From Ferrimonas sp048263965 (GTDB lineage: Bacteria > Pseudomonadota > Gammaproteobacteria > Enterobacterales > Shewanellaceae), in contig NZ_JBLXDO010000006.1 in the NCBI RefSeq assembly GCF_048263965.1, forward strand, positions 1-64,000: a DNA stretch of 64,000 bases. The letters are read 5' to 3'. Below the pieces are notes generated by a model. That model was not told the DNA's origin and did no database searches. It saw only the letters and a program-made list of their open reading frames with translations. The translations under genes and the position numbers were made by a program. Positions 13,173 through 22,416 of this stretch are shown here, piece after piece. The stretch's first letter is position 1. Every line of letters begins with the position of its first letter.

Positions 13173-15020
13173 ATGAAAGCGATCAAATGGTTCCTTATCG
13201 TTATTGCGACTCTGGTGTTACTGCTGGCGGTCTACATCGGCGTTTTCCTTGATCCCAATGCCTTTAAGCCTCAACTGAGTGCCAAGGTCCAGGAGGCCAC
13301 CGGCCGTACCCTAAACATCGATGGTGAGATTGGCTGGAGCCTGTTCCCCAAGGTGGGCCTTGAGATTGGTGGCCTGACTCTTGGAAACCTGCCTGGCGAG
13401 TCTCTGCCTCCTCTGCTGTCGGTAGAGCAGGCCGTGGTGGGCGTGAATCTGATGCCTCTGCTTACCCGGGAGGTGGAGATAGAAGAGGTGGCACTGACCG
13501 GTGTGGATCTCAACCTGGTGACCCTCAAAGATGGCCGCACCAGCCTCGATGGCCTGGGAGGTGAGGGCAGCGCTGCCGAGGCTTCTCAAACACAGGCGCC
13601 AACTGACCAGCTGGGGCAGATGACGCCCGCGGGCTGGAAGTTGGGCAGTCTCTCTCTGACGAAGCTGAATTTCAGCAGTGATAACCGTCAGACCGGCGTC
13701 AGTCGTACCCTGGCGGTGGAGTCCCTGACCCTGAAAGAGTTTGAACCTGGCCGTGCCGCACCCTTTGAGATGGTGGTGAAGGCGGTGGATCCCCAGATGA
13801 CCCTGAACACCTCAGCGTCTGCGCTGCTGACCGTCGCCAAGGACTTCTCCCGCATTCAACTGGATAAGTGGAGTCAGAGCATCTCCATTGTCGGTGACCA
13901 GATCCCCAACGGTGGCAAGCTGGATGCGAAAGTGGGTTTCGATGCCGACGTGAACCTGGTGAGTCAGCAGTTTGCCCTGACCAACCTGGACCTTATCCAG
14001 GGTGAGTTCCGGCTGAAAGGCGCGGGCAGTGTGGATTTGACCCAGAAGCGCCCTGTGCTGAACATGGAGCTGTCGGGTAATGACCTGGTGCTGGACCCCT
14101 GGATGCCTGAATCCACTCAAACCACCAGCGAGAAAAAGGAAACTGCGCCTTCTGCCCCTGCGGAGGGGGAGCCGGACCTGTCGGTTCTGCGCCAGTTTGA
14201 TCTCTATGCGCGGATGGGACTGGATTCCATCAAGGCGAAACAGTGGCTGGTGACCAAACCCAGCCTGGATCTCAGCCTGGTGGACGGCCTGTTTACCCTG
14301 AAGCAGATGAAAGCCACCGCCTTTGAGGGCACCCTGGTCGCCAAGGCCACACTGGACAGCCGTGTTGAGCCCGTTGCCTATGACTTTGATGCCAATCTGG
14401 ATGGTCTCTCCATCCAGCCCCTGCTGGAGACCGCGGTCAATCAAGGGGTGCTGGCAGGTCGTGGACAGCTTTATGTAAAGGGAAAAGGCGCCAGCCTGGC
14501 ACCGGATGCGGTGCTGAAGAACCTGGTCGCCAATGGTCGCCTGGCTCTGGATGATGGCGCCCTTTACGGCATCAACGTTGCCCAGAAGATTCGTGAAGTG
14601 GAAGCCAAGCTCTCTGGCGAGAGTATTGATCAGGCAGCTGAAGTGCAAAAGACCGACTTCTCCAGCTTTGTCACTGAGTTCGCCATGAACAAAGGCGTGG
14701 TCACCACCCCGGCACTGAATCTGGCGTCGCCTCTGCTGCGCGTGCAAGGCCAGGGGCAGGCCAACCTGGTTGAGCAGGAGATGGATTACGCCATGGAGGT
14801 TTCCATTGTGGGCTCTCTAGAAGGCCAGGGCGGCGAGTCTCTGGATAAGCTCAAAGGGCTGACCATTCCTCTGGCTATCGGTGGCAGCTTCACTGAGCCG
14901 AGCTTCAACGTCGATATGGATCAGTTGCTGAAGAACAAGCTGGATCAGGAAGAGGACAAACTGAAGAAGAAATTGGAAGACAAGCTTAAGGATAAGCTGT
15001 TCAAAGGCTTTGGAGGCTAA
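13173..15020 (+). CDS. AsmA-family envelope protein
   Basis: This 615-residue protein has a single N-terminal membrane anchor (about 5-25) and a long periplasmic part. The anchor runs into KPQLSAKVQEATGRTLNIDGEIGWSLFP, the AsmA N-terminal signature, and the last third has the AsmA_2 pattern of repeated beta strands (NLDGLSIQPLL, GRGQLYVKG, VANGRLALDDGALYGINVAQ). AsmA-like proteins are thought to act in phospholipid transport between the membranes. The C-terminus is rich in Lys and Glu (LKKKLEDKLKDKLFKGFGG). The next gene follows after two bases, so the two form an operon. Confidence 0.88.
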   Translation: MKAIKWFLIVIATLVLLLAVYIGVFLDPNAFKPQLSAKVQEATGRTLNIDGEIGWSLFPKVGLEIGGLTLGNLPGESLPPLLSVEQAVVGVNLMPLLTREVEIEEVALTGVDLNLVTLKDGRTSLDGLGGEGSAAEASQTQAPTDQLGQMTPAGWKLGSLSLTKLNFSSDNRQTGVSRTLAVESLTLKEFEPGRAAPFEMVVKAVDPQMTLNTSASALLTVAKDFSRIQLDKWSQSISIVGDQIPNGGKLDAKVGFDADVNLVSQQFALTNLDLIQGEFRLKGAGSVDLTQKRPVLNMELSGNDLVLDPWMPESTQTTSEKKETAPSAPAEGEPDLSVLRQFDLYARMGLDSIKAKQWLVTKPSLDLSLVDGLFTLKQMKATAFEGTLVAKATLDSRVEPVAYDFDANLDGLSIQPLLETAVNQGVLAGRGQLYVKGKGASLAPDAVLKNLVANGRLALDDGALYGINVAQKIREVEAKLSGESIDQAAEVQKTDFSSFVTEFAMNKGVVTTPALNLASPLLRVQGQGQANLVEQEMDYAMEVSIVGSLEGQGGESLDKLKGLTIPLAIGGSFTEPSFNVDMDQLLKNKLDQEEDKLKKKLEDKLKDKLFKGFGG

Positions 15021-15022
15021 CT

Positions 15023-15559
15023 ATGTTACGAGTCGCTACCCTATGTGCGGCCATCGCCCTGGTGGGCTGCAATCAGCAGGAAGAGCCGGCGCAGACTCAG
15101 GAGCAGGCGCCTGCGCCCAAACCGGTCAAGGTAGAGGCCCAGCCTCTCAAGGAGCAGGAGTCTGTCATGAAGCAACTGGACCCAGGGGTGCGGGTGATTC
15201 AGCCCGCTCTCTCCCTGATGCTGTCCGACAGCCAGTGGTCGCGGGATACCCCACTGGACGTGGCCGCCAAGGTCGAGAACACTACTGGCCATACTATGGA
15301 GTTGACCCTGCTGTCGGGCATGACCGCGGACTTGATTCTGTCCCAGGGCAAGCAACCGGTGTGGCAGTTTAGCCATGAGCGCATGTTCACCCAGGCTCTG
15401 CGACCCTGGCCCCTGGAAGCGGGGGCGGAAAAGGCACTGACCTTCACCATCAGCAGTGAGGTCCTGTCGGCCCTGGAGCCTGGCGAGTACAACCTTCAGG
15501 TGGAGCTCAACACCATAGACAAACCCCGCAGTGCCAGGGTGGAGATCACCCTGAAATAG
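15023..15559 (+). CDS. Lipoprotein with BsuPI-type proteinase-inhibitor-like domain
   Basis: This 178-residue protein has a signal peptide ending in the lipobox ALVGC, so it should be lipid-anchored, then a low-complexity Gln/Glu/Pro linker (about 20-50). The C-terminal 110 residues show the BsuPI intracellular proteinase inhibitor fold pattern: a beta sandwich with LDVAAKVENTTGHTMELTL, a W.FSHE..FTQAL segment and LEAGAEKALTFTI. The family in Gram-negative bacteria has no proven inhibitor role. It follows asmA-like by two bases and is closed by a strong terminator. Confidence 0.75.
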   Translation: MLRVATLCAAIALVGCNQQEEPAQTQEQAPAPKPVKVEAQPLKEQESVMKQLDPGVRVIQPALSLMLSDSQWSRDTPLDVAAKVENTTGHTMELTLLSGMTADLILSQGKQPVWQFSHERMFTQALRPWPLEAGAEKALTFTISSEVLSALEPGEYNLQVELNTIDKPRSARVEITLK

Positions 15560-15567
15560 TCTCTGAG

Positions 15568-15597
15568 CGCCCCGGTTTTTACCGGGGCGTTTTCTTT
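15568..15597 (+). terminator. Rho-independent terminator after the asmA-like operon
   Basis: CGCCCCGGT and ACCGGGGCG pair perfectly with loop TTTT and are followed by TTTTCTTTT. Confidence 0.92.
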
Positions 15598-15678
15598 TCC
15601 TCTCCCGCTCACGATTCGCAGCTATCTAATTTGCTTGAACTATAGTTAAGGTTCAGCTGTGTTTTGGGGGGCGTTGCG

Positions 15679-16494
15679 ATGATCATTGTTGAGGGGTTGG
15701 CCAAGCGTTTCGCAATACCCAAGTCTGGGGAGATGACCCAGTGTAAGCGCCTGGATCCCAGGCTTCAGGATGGCTTCTTCAACTCGGTACAATCGGTCAG
15801 TTTTCGCGCCCGCCCTGGCGAGGTGCTGGGGTTGCTGGGCCCCAACGGTGCAGGAAAGACCACGGTACTGAGAATGCTCTCTGGGGTGCTGACCCCGGAT
15901 AGGGGCAGCATAGAGATCAACGGCCATCAGTGGCACAAGCAGCCTGAGCGGATGAGGCGCCAGATTGGGTTTTTGTCTGCCTCTACCTCCCTCTATGAAC
16001 GCCTCAGTGTCGAGGAAAATCTTGTTTACTTCGGCCAACTCTATGGCCTCTCTCCCGCACAGATCGCCAACCGGATCGATACCTTGTCCAGCCAACTGGA
16101 GCTGGCGCCATTTCTGCAACGCAAGGTGGTGGAGTTGTCGCTGGGGATGAAGCAGAGGGCGGGCATCGCCAGGGCGGTCATTCACCAACCCGAAGTCATA
16201 GTTCTCGATGAACCTACGACCGGACTGGATATCATGTCCGCCCAAGCGGTGCTTGACTTTATTCATAGTCAAAAACAACAGAATAGGCCAGTTATTTTTT
16301 CGACTCACCGACTCGAGGAGGTGAGTCTGCTGTGCGATCGCATTGCCGTGGTGATGCAGGGATTATGTGTATTTGAAGGCTCTCTTATCGAATTCGCCGG
16401 CAGTCGCGACCCCAATGCACTGCGCGAGGCCTTTGTCGGATGCCAGCAGAGGCTGAGTCAGCCCCCTCAGGGGCAAACCCGGGGAGTGGCCTGA
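15679..16494 (+). CDS. natA: ABC transporter ATP-binding protein (NatA type)
   Basis: This 271-residue ATPase powers an ABC-2 exporter with the downstream permease. Walker A is GPNGAGKTT (about 56-64), the signature is ELSLGMKQR, which is a slightly unusual form of LSGGQ as found in NatA-like proteins, and Walker B is VIVLDEPTTGLD, followed by the switch histidine in FSTHRLEEV. The ATG at 15679 was chosen; a TTG at 15664 is also in frame. Its stop TGA overlaps the permease ATG. In Bacillus NatAB exports sodium; here the substrate is unknown. Confidence 0.88.
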   Translation: MIIVEGLAKRFAIPKSGEMTQCKRLDPRLQDGFFNSVQSVSFRARPGEVLGLLGPNGAGKTTVLRMLSGVLTPDRGSIEINGHQWHKQPERMRRQIGFLSASTSLYERLSVEENLVYFGQLYGLSPAQIANRIDTLSSQLELAPFLQRKVVELSLGMKQRAGIARAVIHQPEVIVLDEPTTGLDIMSAQAVLDFIHSQKQQNRPVIFSTHRLEEVSLLCDRIAVVMQGLCVFEGSLIEFAGSRDPNALREAFVGCQQRLSQPPQGQTRGVA

Positions 16495-17687
16495 TGGTAG
16501 GAAAAGTGTGGCTCAAGGAGCTGAAGGAGGTGCTGCGGGATCGAAAAACCATGACCTTCGTGGTGCTGTTCCCCACCGTGGTGTTGCCAGCACTCATCCT
16601 GGTGGTCGGAGTGCTGGGTTACCAGATGCTGATGAGCAAGCAGCAGGAGGCGATCCACTTTGCCGTTGTGGGGGAGTCTCCCTGGCGTGAACAGGTGGTC
16701 GACGCGCTAAAGGAGGTGCCCCACCTGGAATTGGCGCAGTCTGACAGCGCCACGCCTCTGCCTGAGCAGATCAACAGCGGCAAGCTGCAGCTGGTGGTGT
16801 CACTGCTGCCGGGGTTTGATCCGGTGATCTCCAGCCAGAACCGCTGGCAGCTTCTCTACGACCAGACACAGAATCACGGCCAGTTTCGTCCCGTTGAGCA
16901 GCGGCTCGAGGCTCTGAGCACCCAATGGCTCGGGCGGTTTATGGCCTACCACGGGGTGTCGGAAGAGGTGCAGGGCAGGCTGCATACGCCACTGGCCCTG
17001 GAGCACGTGGGGACCGCTCAGGCCAGGCAGGATATCGGTGAAAGGGTAGGCAGTGTCCTACCCTACATTCTGCTGTTCCTGTGCATGATGGGGGCGATGC
17101 TGCCGGCCCTGGACATTGGGGCCGGAGAGAAGGAGCGGGGAACCCTGGAGACACTGCTGATGGTGCCCCAGCCTCGCACTACCCTGGTTCTGGGGAAGTT
17201 TCTGGTAATTGTCACCACCTCAATGACCCTGACCCTGCTTACCATCGTCAGTGCCCTGGTGTGGCTGGCCGCGGTCGGTACCCTGCTGGACCTTGGCGTG
17301 TTTGTCACCCTGGCGAAGATGGTGAACCCCGTTGACCTGCTGCTGCTTCTGGCCCTGCTGCTGCCCATCTCCGGGGTGTTCTCGGCGATCCTGCTGGCGG
17401 TCTCCATCTTTGCCACCAGTTTCAAGGAGGGGCAGAACTACATGGGCGGGTTGCAGGTGGCGGTGCTGGTTCCGGCGATGGTGGCCACCATGCCCGGAGC
17501 GGAGCTGACCTCCTCCAATGCCTGGTACCCCATCTTCAACATCTCCCTGGCCATCAAGGATCTGCTGAAGGGCACCTTTGCCTATCATGATCTGGCTGCG
17601 GTGTTTGCCTCCAACCTGATTCTCTCGACCCTGCTGCTCTGGTGCTGTGTTCAGTGGTTCAGCCGCGAATCCGTGCTGTTTCGCTAG
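16494..17687 (+). CDS. natB: ABC-2 type permease (NatB type)
   Basis: This 397-residue inner-membrane permease starts VGKVWLKELKEVLRDRKTM, the usual NatB opening, followed by one helix, a large extracytoplasmic domain (about 50-190) and five or six helices in the C-terminal half. The segment GEKERGTLETLLMVPQPRTTLVLGK is the ABC-2 coupling region. The ATG overlaps the ATPase stop by one base; the open frame extends back to 16440 but that part overlaps the ATPase. It forms an operon with the ATPase and ends before a shared terminator. Confidence 0.88.
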   Translation: MVGKVWLKELKEVLRDRKTMTFVVLFPTVVLPALILVVGVLGYQMLMSKQQEAIHFAVVGESPWREQVVDALKEVPHLELAQSDSATPLPEQINSGKLQLVVSLLPGFDPVISSQNRWQLLYDQTQNHGQFRPVEQRLEALSTQWLGRFMAYHGVSEEVQGRLHTPLALEHVGTAQARQDIGERVGSVLPYILLFLCMMGAMLPALDIGAGEKERGTLETLLMVPQPRTTLVLGKFLVIVTTSMTLTLLTIVSALVWLAAVGTLLDLGVFVTLAKMVNPVDLLLLLALLLPISGVFSAILLAVSIFATSFKEGQNYMGGLQVAVLVPAMVATMPGAELTSSNAWYPIFNISLAIKDLLKGTFAYHDLAAVFASNLILSTLLLWCCVQWFSRESVLFR

Positions 17688-17709
17688 GGGGGGAAATCAA
17701 GGCGATCAA

Positions 17710-17737
17710 AAAAGGGCCGCACTGACGCGGCCCTTTT
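17710..17737. terminator. Bidirectional terminator between natB and mltD
   Basis: AAAAGGGCCGC pairs with GCGGCCCTTTT in an 11-pair stem with a six-base loop; A and T runs on either side serve the convergent natB and mltD transcripts. Confidence 0.9.
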
Positions 17738-17755
17738 GCACTCTTGGCTGCTTTG

Positions 17756-19336
17756 TTAGCTGCTGATCTTGGTGACATCCACATACAGGGTCATCTTCTG
17801 GCCCGGCTGCAGGTACTTCTTGGCATCCAACTGGTTCCAGCGCACCAGATCGGTCACGGTTACGTTGAACTTCTTGGCGATTCGGGCCAGGGAGTCGCCA
17901 CTGCGAACCTTGTAGCTGATCTGACGCATCACCGAGGTCTTGTCTTCGTTCTTGCTGATGCGGTTAACCCAGATCACCAGTTTCTGGCCAGGACGAATGG
18001 TGTCCTTGGGGGCAAGGGAGTTCCAGGAAGCCAGCTGAGACACCTTGACCTTGTTGGCCCGGGCAATGGTCCAGAGAGAGTCCCCGGATTTGACCGTATG
18101 CTCAATCTTGTAGTTGGCTCGCTTCTTGGATTGCTTTCTGGCCAGGCGCTGCTCGGCACTGAAGGGGTAGAGCTCGGGATCCTTGGCGGCCACCGGGATC
18201 AGCAGGTGCTGGCCGGCGCGGATCATATTGCCGTCGATGCCATTGACCGACTGAATGATGCCGATGCGAGTGTGGTACTTCTTGGCAATCACGCCCAGGG
18301 AGTCACCGGGTTTAATCTTGTAGCGCAGCCAGTTCACCCTTTCGGTGGAGGCGGTGTCCGACAGGGCGGTGATAAAGCCGTCTGCCTTATCCAGGGGAAG
18401 CAACAGGGTGTGGGGACCGTCCGGAGCGGTCGCCCAACGGTTGTACCCAGGGTTCAGCTTGTGCAGATCGGCCACTGACATGTCGGCCATATCTGCCGCC
18501 AGTGCGAGGTCGATCTGGCTGCCGGCGTCGATCTCCTTCAGGCGAGGGGCGTTGGGCACAGGCTTAAGGTCGAGGCCGTACTCTTCAGCGTTTCGAATGA
18601 CGTCGGCGACAGCCAGAAGCTGAGGCACGTAGCGCTCCGTCTCGCTGGGCAGATCCAGAGACCAGAAGTCGGTGGGCTTGCCCTTGGCCTTGTTACGCTT
18701 GATGGCCCGGAACACTCGCCCTTCGCCGGTGTTGTAGGCGGCCAGGGCGTAAAGCCAGTTGTGATCCAGCTTGTTGTAGAGGTACTCCATCATATCCATG
18801 GCGGCCCGGGTGGAGGCGGCCACGTCCCGGCGGCCGTCATACCACCAGTTCTGCTGAAGTCCGAAATGCTTGCCCATGGGGCTGGTGAACTGCCACAAGC
18901 CTGCGGCAGCGCCGTGGCTGTAGGCGAAGGCATCAAAGGAGCTCTCCACCACCGGCAGCAGGGCCAGTTCGATGGGCAGGCCCCGCTTCTCCACCTCTTC
19001 AACGATCAGGTAGAGGTAGGGGTCGGCACGTTCGGAGATGATCTCAATGTGGCGGGGGTTGGCTTTGTACCACTTGCGAAACTTATTGACGCGCTGGTTA
19101 TCCGGCACCTCCAGAGTCATCTGGCGCGCGATCCGCTCCCACACATCTTTGGCGGGGGCGGGGACCACTTCCTGAGCTTCCTGCTCGTCGTTGTCGTTGC
19201 CCTGGTCGACAGGCTCTGCGGTCAGGGGCGCTTCGGCGTTGGTTACTGGGTTGTCCTGCTCTGGCTCACCGCCGCCGAGGGATTGGCATCCCGCCAGCAG
19301 CAAAGCCAGGGACAAAGCAGAAAGGCTCTTTTTCAT
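17756..19336 (-). CDS. mltD: Membrane-bound lytic murein transglycosylase D
   Basis: This 526-residue lipoprotein cleaves the MurNAc-GlcNAc bond of peptidoglycan. The signal ends in lipobox LLLAGC. The SLT domain (about 100-240) has VVESSFDAFAYSHGAAAGLW with the catalytic glutamate, then MDMMEYLYNKL and ALAAYNTGEGRV. Three LysM peptidoglycan-binding repeats follow: YKIKPGDSLGVIAKKYHT, HTVKSGDSLWTIARANKV and YKVRSGDSLARIAKKFNV. ATG 19336 is chosen; TTG 19339 is possible. The gene order mltD-gloB-methyltransferase-rnhA-dnaQ is as in enterobacteria. Confidence 0.95.
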   Translation of the reverse strand: MKKSLSALSLALLLAGCQSLGGGEPEQDNPVTNAEAPLTAEPVDQGNDNDEQEAQEVVPAPAKDVWERIARQMTLEVPDNQRVNKFRKWYKANPRHIEIISERADPYLYLIVEEVEKRGLPIELALLPVVESSFDAFAYSHGAAAGLWQFTSPMGKHFGLQQNWWYDGRRDVAASTRAAMDMMEYLYNKLDHNWLYALAAYNTGEGRVFRAIKRNKAKGKPTDFWSLDLPSETERYVPQLLAVADVIRNAEEYGLDLKPVPNAPRLKEIDAGSQIDLALAADMADMSVADLHKLNPGYNRWATAPDGPHTLLLPLDKADGFITALSDTASTERVNWLRYKIKPGDSLGVIAKKYHTRIGIIQSVNGIDGNMIRAGQHLLIPVAAKDPELYPFSAEQRLARKQSKKRANYKIEHTVKSGDSLWTIARANKVKVSQLASWNSLAPKDTIRPGQKLVIWVNRISKNEDKTSVMRQISYKVRSGDSLARIAKKFNVTVTDLVRWNQLDAKKYLQPGQKMTLYVDVTKISS

Positions 19337-19421
19337 CAATTATTTACCATTATCGGCCTGGATTGCGGCGCAAGAATCAGCTTACGCCAGGCAATAGTGG
19401 TTCGGGATTGTACCCTCTTTA

Positions 19422-20189
19422 TCAGAATTTGTCTTTCCAGGCTCTCAGCTGTGCAAAGCAGGCCACACTGTCGGCGCAGGGTTGACCACTGTGCTGTTCG
19501 GCTGCCGCCTGAACCTGAGGCAGGTGGCTGCGAAGGAAGGGATTGATGGTCAGTTCATTGGCCATACTGGTGGGCAGCGTGGGGATCTTGTCCTGACGCA
19601 GCTTGCTACAGCGGTGTTGATAGGCCTGCAGCTGCTGGTTATCCGGCTCTACCGCCAGGGCAAAGGCCAGGTTGGCCAGGGTGTACTCGTGGGCGGGGTA
19701 GAGCAGGGTGGAGGCGCCCAGGTGTCGCAACTTATGCAGGGATTCGTACATCTGCTCGGCGCTGCCCTCGAACAGACGGCCGCAACCGCCACTGAACAGG
19801 GTATCGCCACAGAACAGATGGTGTCCCACCTGATAGGCACAATGGTCCAGGGTGTGGCCCGGGCAAAGTGTCACCTTGGCGATCTGATCCAGTCCCTCCA
19901 GCAGAATCTGGCTACCCTCGTTGGCAACCTGAGTACCACCTTCAAAAGGTGAGCCTGCTGGAACCACCACTTCGACCTCTGGCCAGTGACCCTGCAAGGT
20001 AGCAACGCCACCCACATGATCGTGATGGTGGTGGGTAATCAGTATGCCGTTGAGCTCCAGGCCCTGCTCCAACAGATAGGCCGCCGCCGCATCACCGTCG
20101 CCAGGATCCACCACCCAGGCGTGGTCGCCTATGTGCAGGCACCAGATGTAGTTATCGTCGAACGCGGGGATGGGGGTAATGCTCAGCAT
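19422..20189 (-). CDS. gloB: Hydroxyacylglutathione hydrolase (glyoxalase II)
   Basis: This 255-residue cytoplasmic metallo-hydrolase splits S-lactoylglutathione into lactate and glutathione, the second step of methylglyoxal removal. The binuclear metal motif THHHHDHVGG is near residue 53, with further ligands in CPGHTLDHCAY, LFCGDTLFSGGCGRLFEG and YPAHEYTLANL. The C-terminal helical domain ends AWKDKF, consistent with the family. GGAAG precedes the ATG. It lies on the same strand as mltD with an 85-base gap. Confidence 0.95.
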   Translation of the reverse strand: MLSITPIPAFDDNYIWCLHIGDHAWVVDPGDGDAAAAYLLEQGLELNGILITHHHHDHVGGVATLQGHWPEVEVVVPAGSPFEGGTQVANEGSQILLEGLDQIAKVTLCPGHTLDHCAYQVGHHLFCGDTLFSGGCGRLFEGSAEQMYESLHKLRHLGASTLLYPAHEYTLANLAFALAVEPDNQQLQAYQHRCSKLRQDKIPTLPTSMANELTINPFLRSHLPQVQAAAEQHSGQPCADSVACFAQLRAWKDKF

Positions 20190-20359
20190 GGCGGAACTTC
20201 CACAGGGAGTGAGCCACCAGTGTAAGAGGGAACGGGGTGGCGGGGAAGCAAAACTTGATGCAGTCGGCCTGCGGGAGTGATGCCGGGCCTAAGGTACTGG
20301 CGCTCAATGCCTATTGTCAGTTATCTTTACTGCGTAATGTACCTGGAAAATGGTGATTA

Positions 20360-21097
20360 ATGCGTCCAGCCTACAGCTTCGATTCCATCGCACCTCCGGC
20401 CAATTGGTCCGAGCTTCCCTGGGGCGAATGGCTTCAGCAGCAGGTGTCTGCCGGGTTGGATAACTGGTGGCCCAGGTTGTTTGGTTATCACCTGATCAAA
20501 CTGGGCCCACTCTCCACAGACCTCAACTCCCGTCTCTGTTCTATCCGTCACCAGGTCGCCATTCACGCCGACGGCGGCGACGCCTGGGGGGAGGTCGATG
20601 ACCTGCCTCTGCGCTGTCGCAGTGTCGATGCCTGCGTCATGCCCATGGTTCTGGATTTTCATCAGGATCCTCACGGAGTGATTCGTGAGGCTGACAGGGT
20701 TCTGGTGGAGGGGGGGCACCTGGTGATCATCGGGTTTAATCCATTGAGCCCTGCCGGCTTGGGGATGCTCTCTCCCAGCTTGCGCAAGCGCTATCCCTGG
20801 AAGGGGAGAATGTTCACTCCCAGCCGGGTCAGAGACTGGCTGGGCGTGTTGGGGTATCAATTGGTGGCTCAGGAACCTCTGGCGTTCAGCTCTTTGTTGT
20901 GGTCACCGGATCGCTTCGTCTGGCCGCAACAATGGATGGCCCAGCAAACCCCCTCATTGGCGTCGGTCTATATGTTGGTGGCCAGAAAGGTGGCGGTGCC
21001 CATGACCCCGATCCGGCCCAGGTGGCGACCGAGGAAGCGGTTGATCACCTCACCGGCGGCCGTCGGTCGTACCGTCGCCGAAAGGCGGCGTCGTTAG
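20360..21097 (+). CDS. SAM-dependent methyltransferase next to gloB (YafS type)
   Basis: This 245-residue class I methyltransferase-like protein sits between gloB and rnhA exactly where E. coli has yafS. The core has VDACVMPMVLDFHQDPH, EADRVLVEGGHLVIIGFNPLSP and RDWLGVLGY, the late strands of a methyltransferase fold. The glycine-rich SAM loop near the start is weak, as it is in YafS. The C-terminal 20 residues are very basic (Arg-rich). The substrate is not known. It is divergent from gloB and convergent with rnhA. Confidence 0.78.
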   Translation: MRPAYSFDSIAPPANWSELPWGEWLQQQVSAGLDNWWPRLFGYHLIKLGPLSTDLNSRLCSIRHQVAIHADGGDAWGEVDDLPLRCRSVDACVMPMVLDFHQDPHGVIREADRVLVEGGHLVIIGFNPLSPAGLGMLSPSLRKRYPWKGRMFTPSRVRDWLGVLGYQLVAQEPLAFSSLLWSPDRFVWPQQWMAQQTPSLASVYMLVARKVAVPMTPIRPRWRPRKRLITSPAAVGRTVAERRRR

Positions 21098-21117
21098 GCG
21101 GTGAGTCTGATGAACTG

Positions 21118-21140
21118 AGAAAGGGCCCCCTGGCCCTTTC
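21118..21140. terminator. Bidirectional terminator between the methyltransferase gene and rnhA
   Basis: AGAAAGGGCC pairs with GGCCCTTTCT around a short C-rich loop. It lies between two convergent gene ends. Confidence 0.75.
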
Positions 21141-21147
21141 TGTCGTT

Positions 21148-21618
21148 TTACGGCTGGTAGCCGGTATCCTCTTTCAGATCACTGCCAGAGGCGGCCTCTC
21201 TGGCCAGATCATCCACCCTTTCGTTTTCAGGCTGGCCGGAGTGTCCTTTGACCCAGTGCCACTCGATCTGGTGTTTTTGGGTCACTTCGTCGAGTCGTTT
21301 CCATAGGTCCACGTTTTTGACCGGTTGTTTGCTGGCGGTTTTCCACCCCTTGCGTTTCCAGCCGTGAATCCATTGAGTGATGCCCTGGCGCAGATATTGG
21401 CTGTCCGTATGCAGGTCCACCACACAGGGTTCCTTCAGGCTCTCCAGCCCGATGATGGCGGCCAGCATCTCCATGCGGTTGTTGGTGGTGAGGCGATAGC
21501 CTTCACTCATCTCCCGGGTGTGCTGGAGATAGCGAAGCAGCACACCATAGCCTCCGGGACCTGGGTTGCCCAGGCAGGAGCCATCGGTGTAAAGGGTGAC
21601 AGATTTTAGTTGAGTCAT
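21148..21618 (-). CDS. rnhA: Ribonuclease HI
   Basis: This 156-residue enzyme degrades the RNA strand of RNA-DNA hybrids. All four catalytic acidic residues are visible: Asp in LYTDGSCLGNPGPGG, Glu in NRMEMLAAI, Asp in LHTDSQYLRQG, and Asp in ENERVDDLAREAA. The basic handle region (GWKRKGWKTASKQPVKN) is present as in the E. coli enzyme. Length is typical. It is divergent from dnaQ with 66 bases between the starts, the conserved arrangement in which the two genes share a regulatory region. Confidence 0.97.
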   Translation of the reverse strand: MTQLKSVTLYTDGSCLGNPGPGGYGVLLRYLQHTREMSEGYRLTTNNRMEMLAAIIGLESLKEPCVVDLHTDSQYLRQGITQWIHGWKRKGWKTASKQPVKNVDLWKRLDEVTQKHQIEWHWVKGHSGQPENERVDDLAREAASGSDLKEDTGYQP

Positions 21619-21684
21619 TTAAATTGGTACCATAGCCGGAGCCTAAGCGGTGCAGTATACCGCAACTTGTTGCAAATCAGGATT

Positions 21685-22413
21685 ATGACAGACATCAATA
21701 CCCCAGTACGCCAGATCGTATTCGATACGGAAACCACAGGTATGAACCAGGACGGAGGCCCGCATTACGAGGGGCACCGCCTGATTGAGATCGGCTGTGT
21801 GGAGATGGTCAACCGAAAGTTGACCGGCCGTACCTTTCACGTCTACATCAAGCCGGATCGTCCGGTGGATGAGGAGGCGATTCAGGTACACGGCATCACC
21901 GATGAGTTTCTGGCGGACAAGCCGCTGTTTCATGAGGTGGTGGACGGCTTCATGGAGTTTGTCCGTGGTGCTGAGCTGATTGCACACAACGCCCAGTTCG
22001 ATATCGGCTTTATCGACTATGAGTTCCAGATGCTGGGCCGATACGGCAAGTTGCAGGACCACTGCTCGGTGGTCGACAGTTTGCAGTTGGCCAGGGAGAA
22101 GAAGAGTAAGGGTGAAATTCAGGGGAACCTGAACCTGGATGCCCTGTGCCGCTTCTATGGCATCGACAACAGCCACCGAACCCTCCACGGAGCATTGCTT
22201 GACTCCGAGATTCTGGCGGACGTGTACCTGTTTATGACCGGTGGCCAGAAGGCCCTGGAGCTGGCTTCCGGCGCCGATGGCGAAGGCGGCGGCATCGTTC
22301 GGCTGAAAAGTGACCGCGCCCCCCTTAAAGTGATCGCCTGTTCGGCCGATGATATCAGTAGACACGAGGAGCGACTTGGATTGGTCAGCGAGCCAATCTG
22401 GCTGAGAGGGTAG
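21685..22413 (+). CDS. dnaQ: DNA polymerase III epsilon subunit (proofreading exonuclease)
   Basis: This 242-residue DEDDh 3'-5' exonuclease proofreads for the replicative polymerase. Motif I is VFDTETTGMNQDGG, motif II lies in HNAQFDIGFIDYEF and motif III in HGALLDSEILADVYLFMTGGQ. The C-terminal tail would bind the alpha subunit. ATG 21685 is chosen because it starts with TDINTPVRQIVFDTET; in-frame codons back to 21610 overlap the rnhA start. The next gene begins 3 bases after the stop. Confidence 0.97.
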   Translation: MTDINTPVRQIVFDTETTGMNQDGGPHYEGHRLIEIGCVEMVNRKLTGRTFHVYIKPDRPVDEEAIQVHGITDEFLADKPLFHEVVDGFMEFVRGAELIAHNAQFDIGFIDYEFQMLGRYGKLQDHCSVVDSLQLAREKKSKGEIQGNLNLDALCRFYGIDNSHRTLHGALLDSEILADVYLFMTGGQKALELASGADGEGGGIVRLKSDRAPLKVIACSADDISRHEERLGLVSEPIWLRG

Positions 22414-22416
22414 AGG

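Noticed and set aside
15664..15678. TTG start for the natA-like gene
   Set aside because: ATG at 15679 gives the usual short N-terminus of the family and the upstream codons add no conserved sequence.
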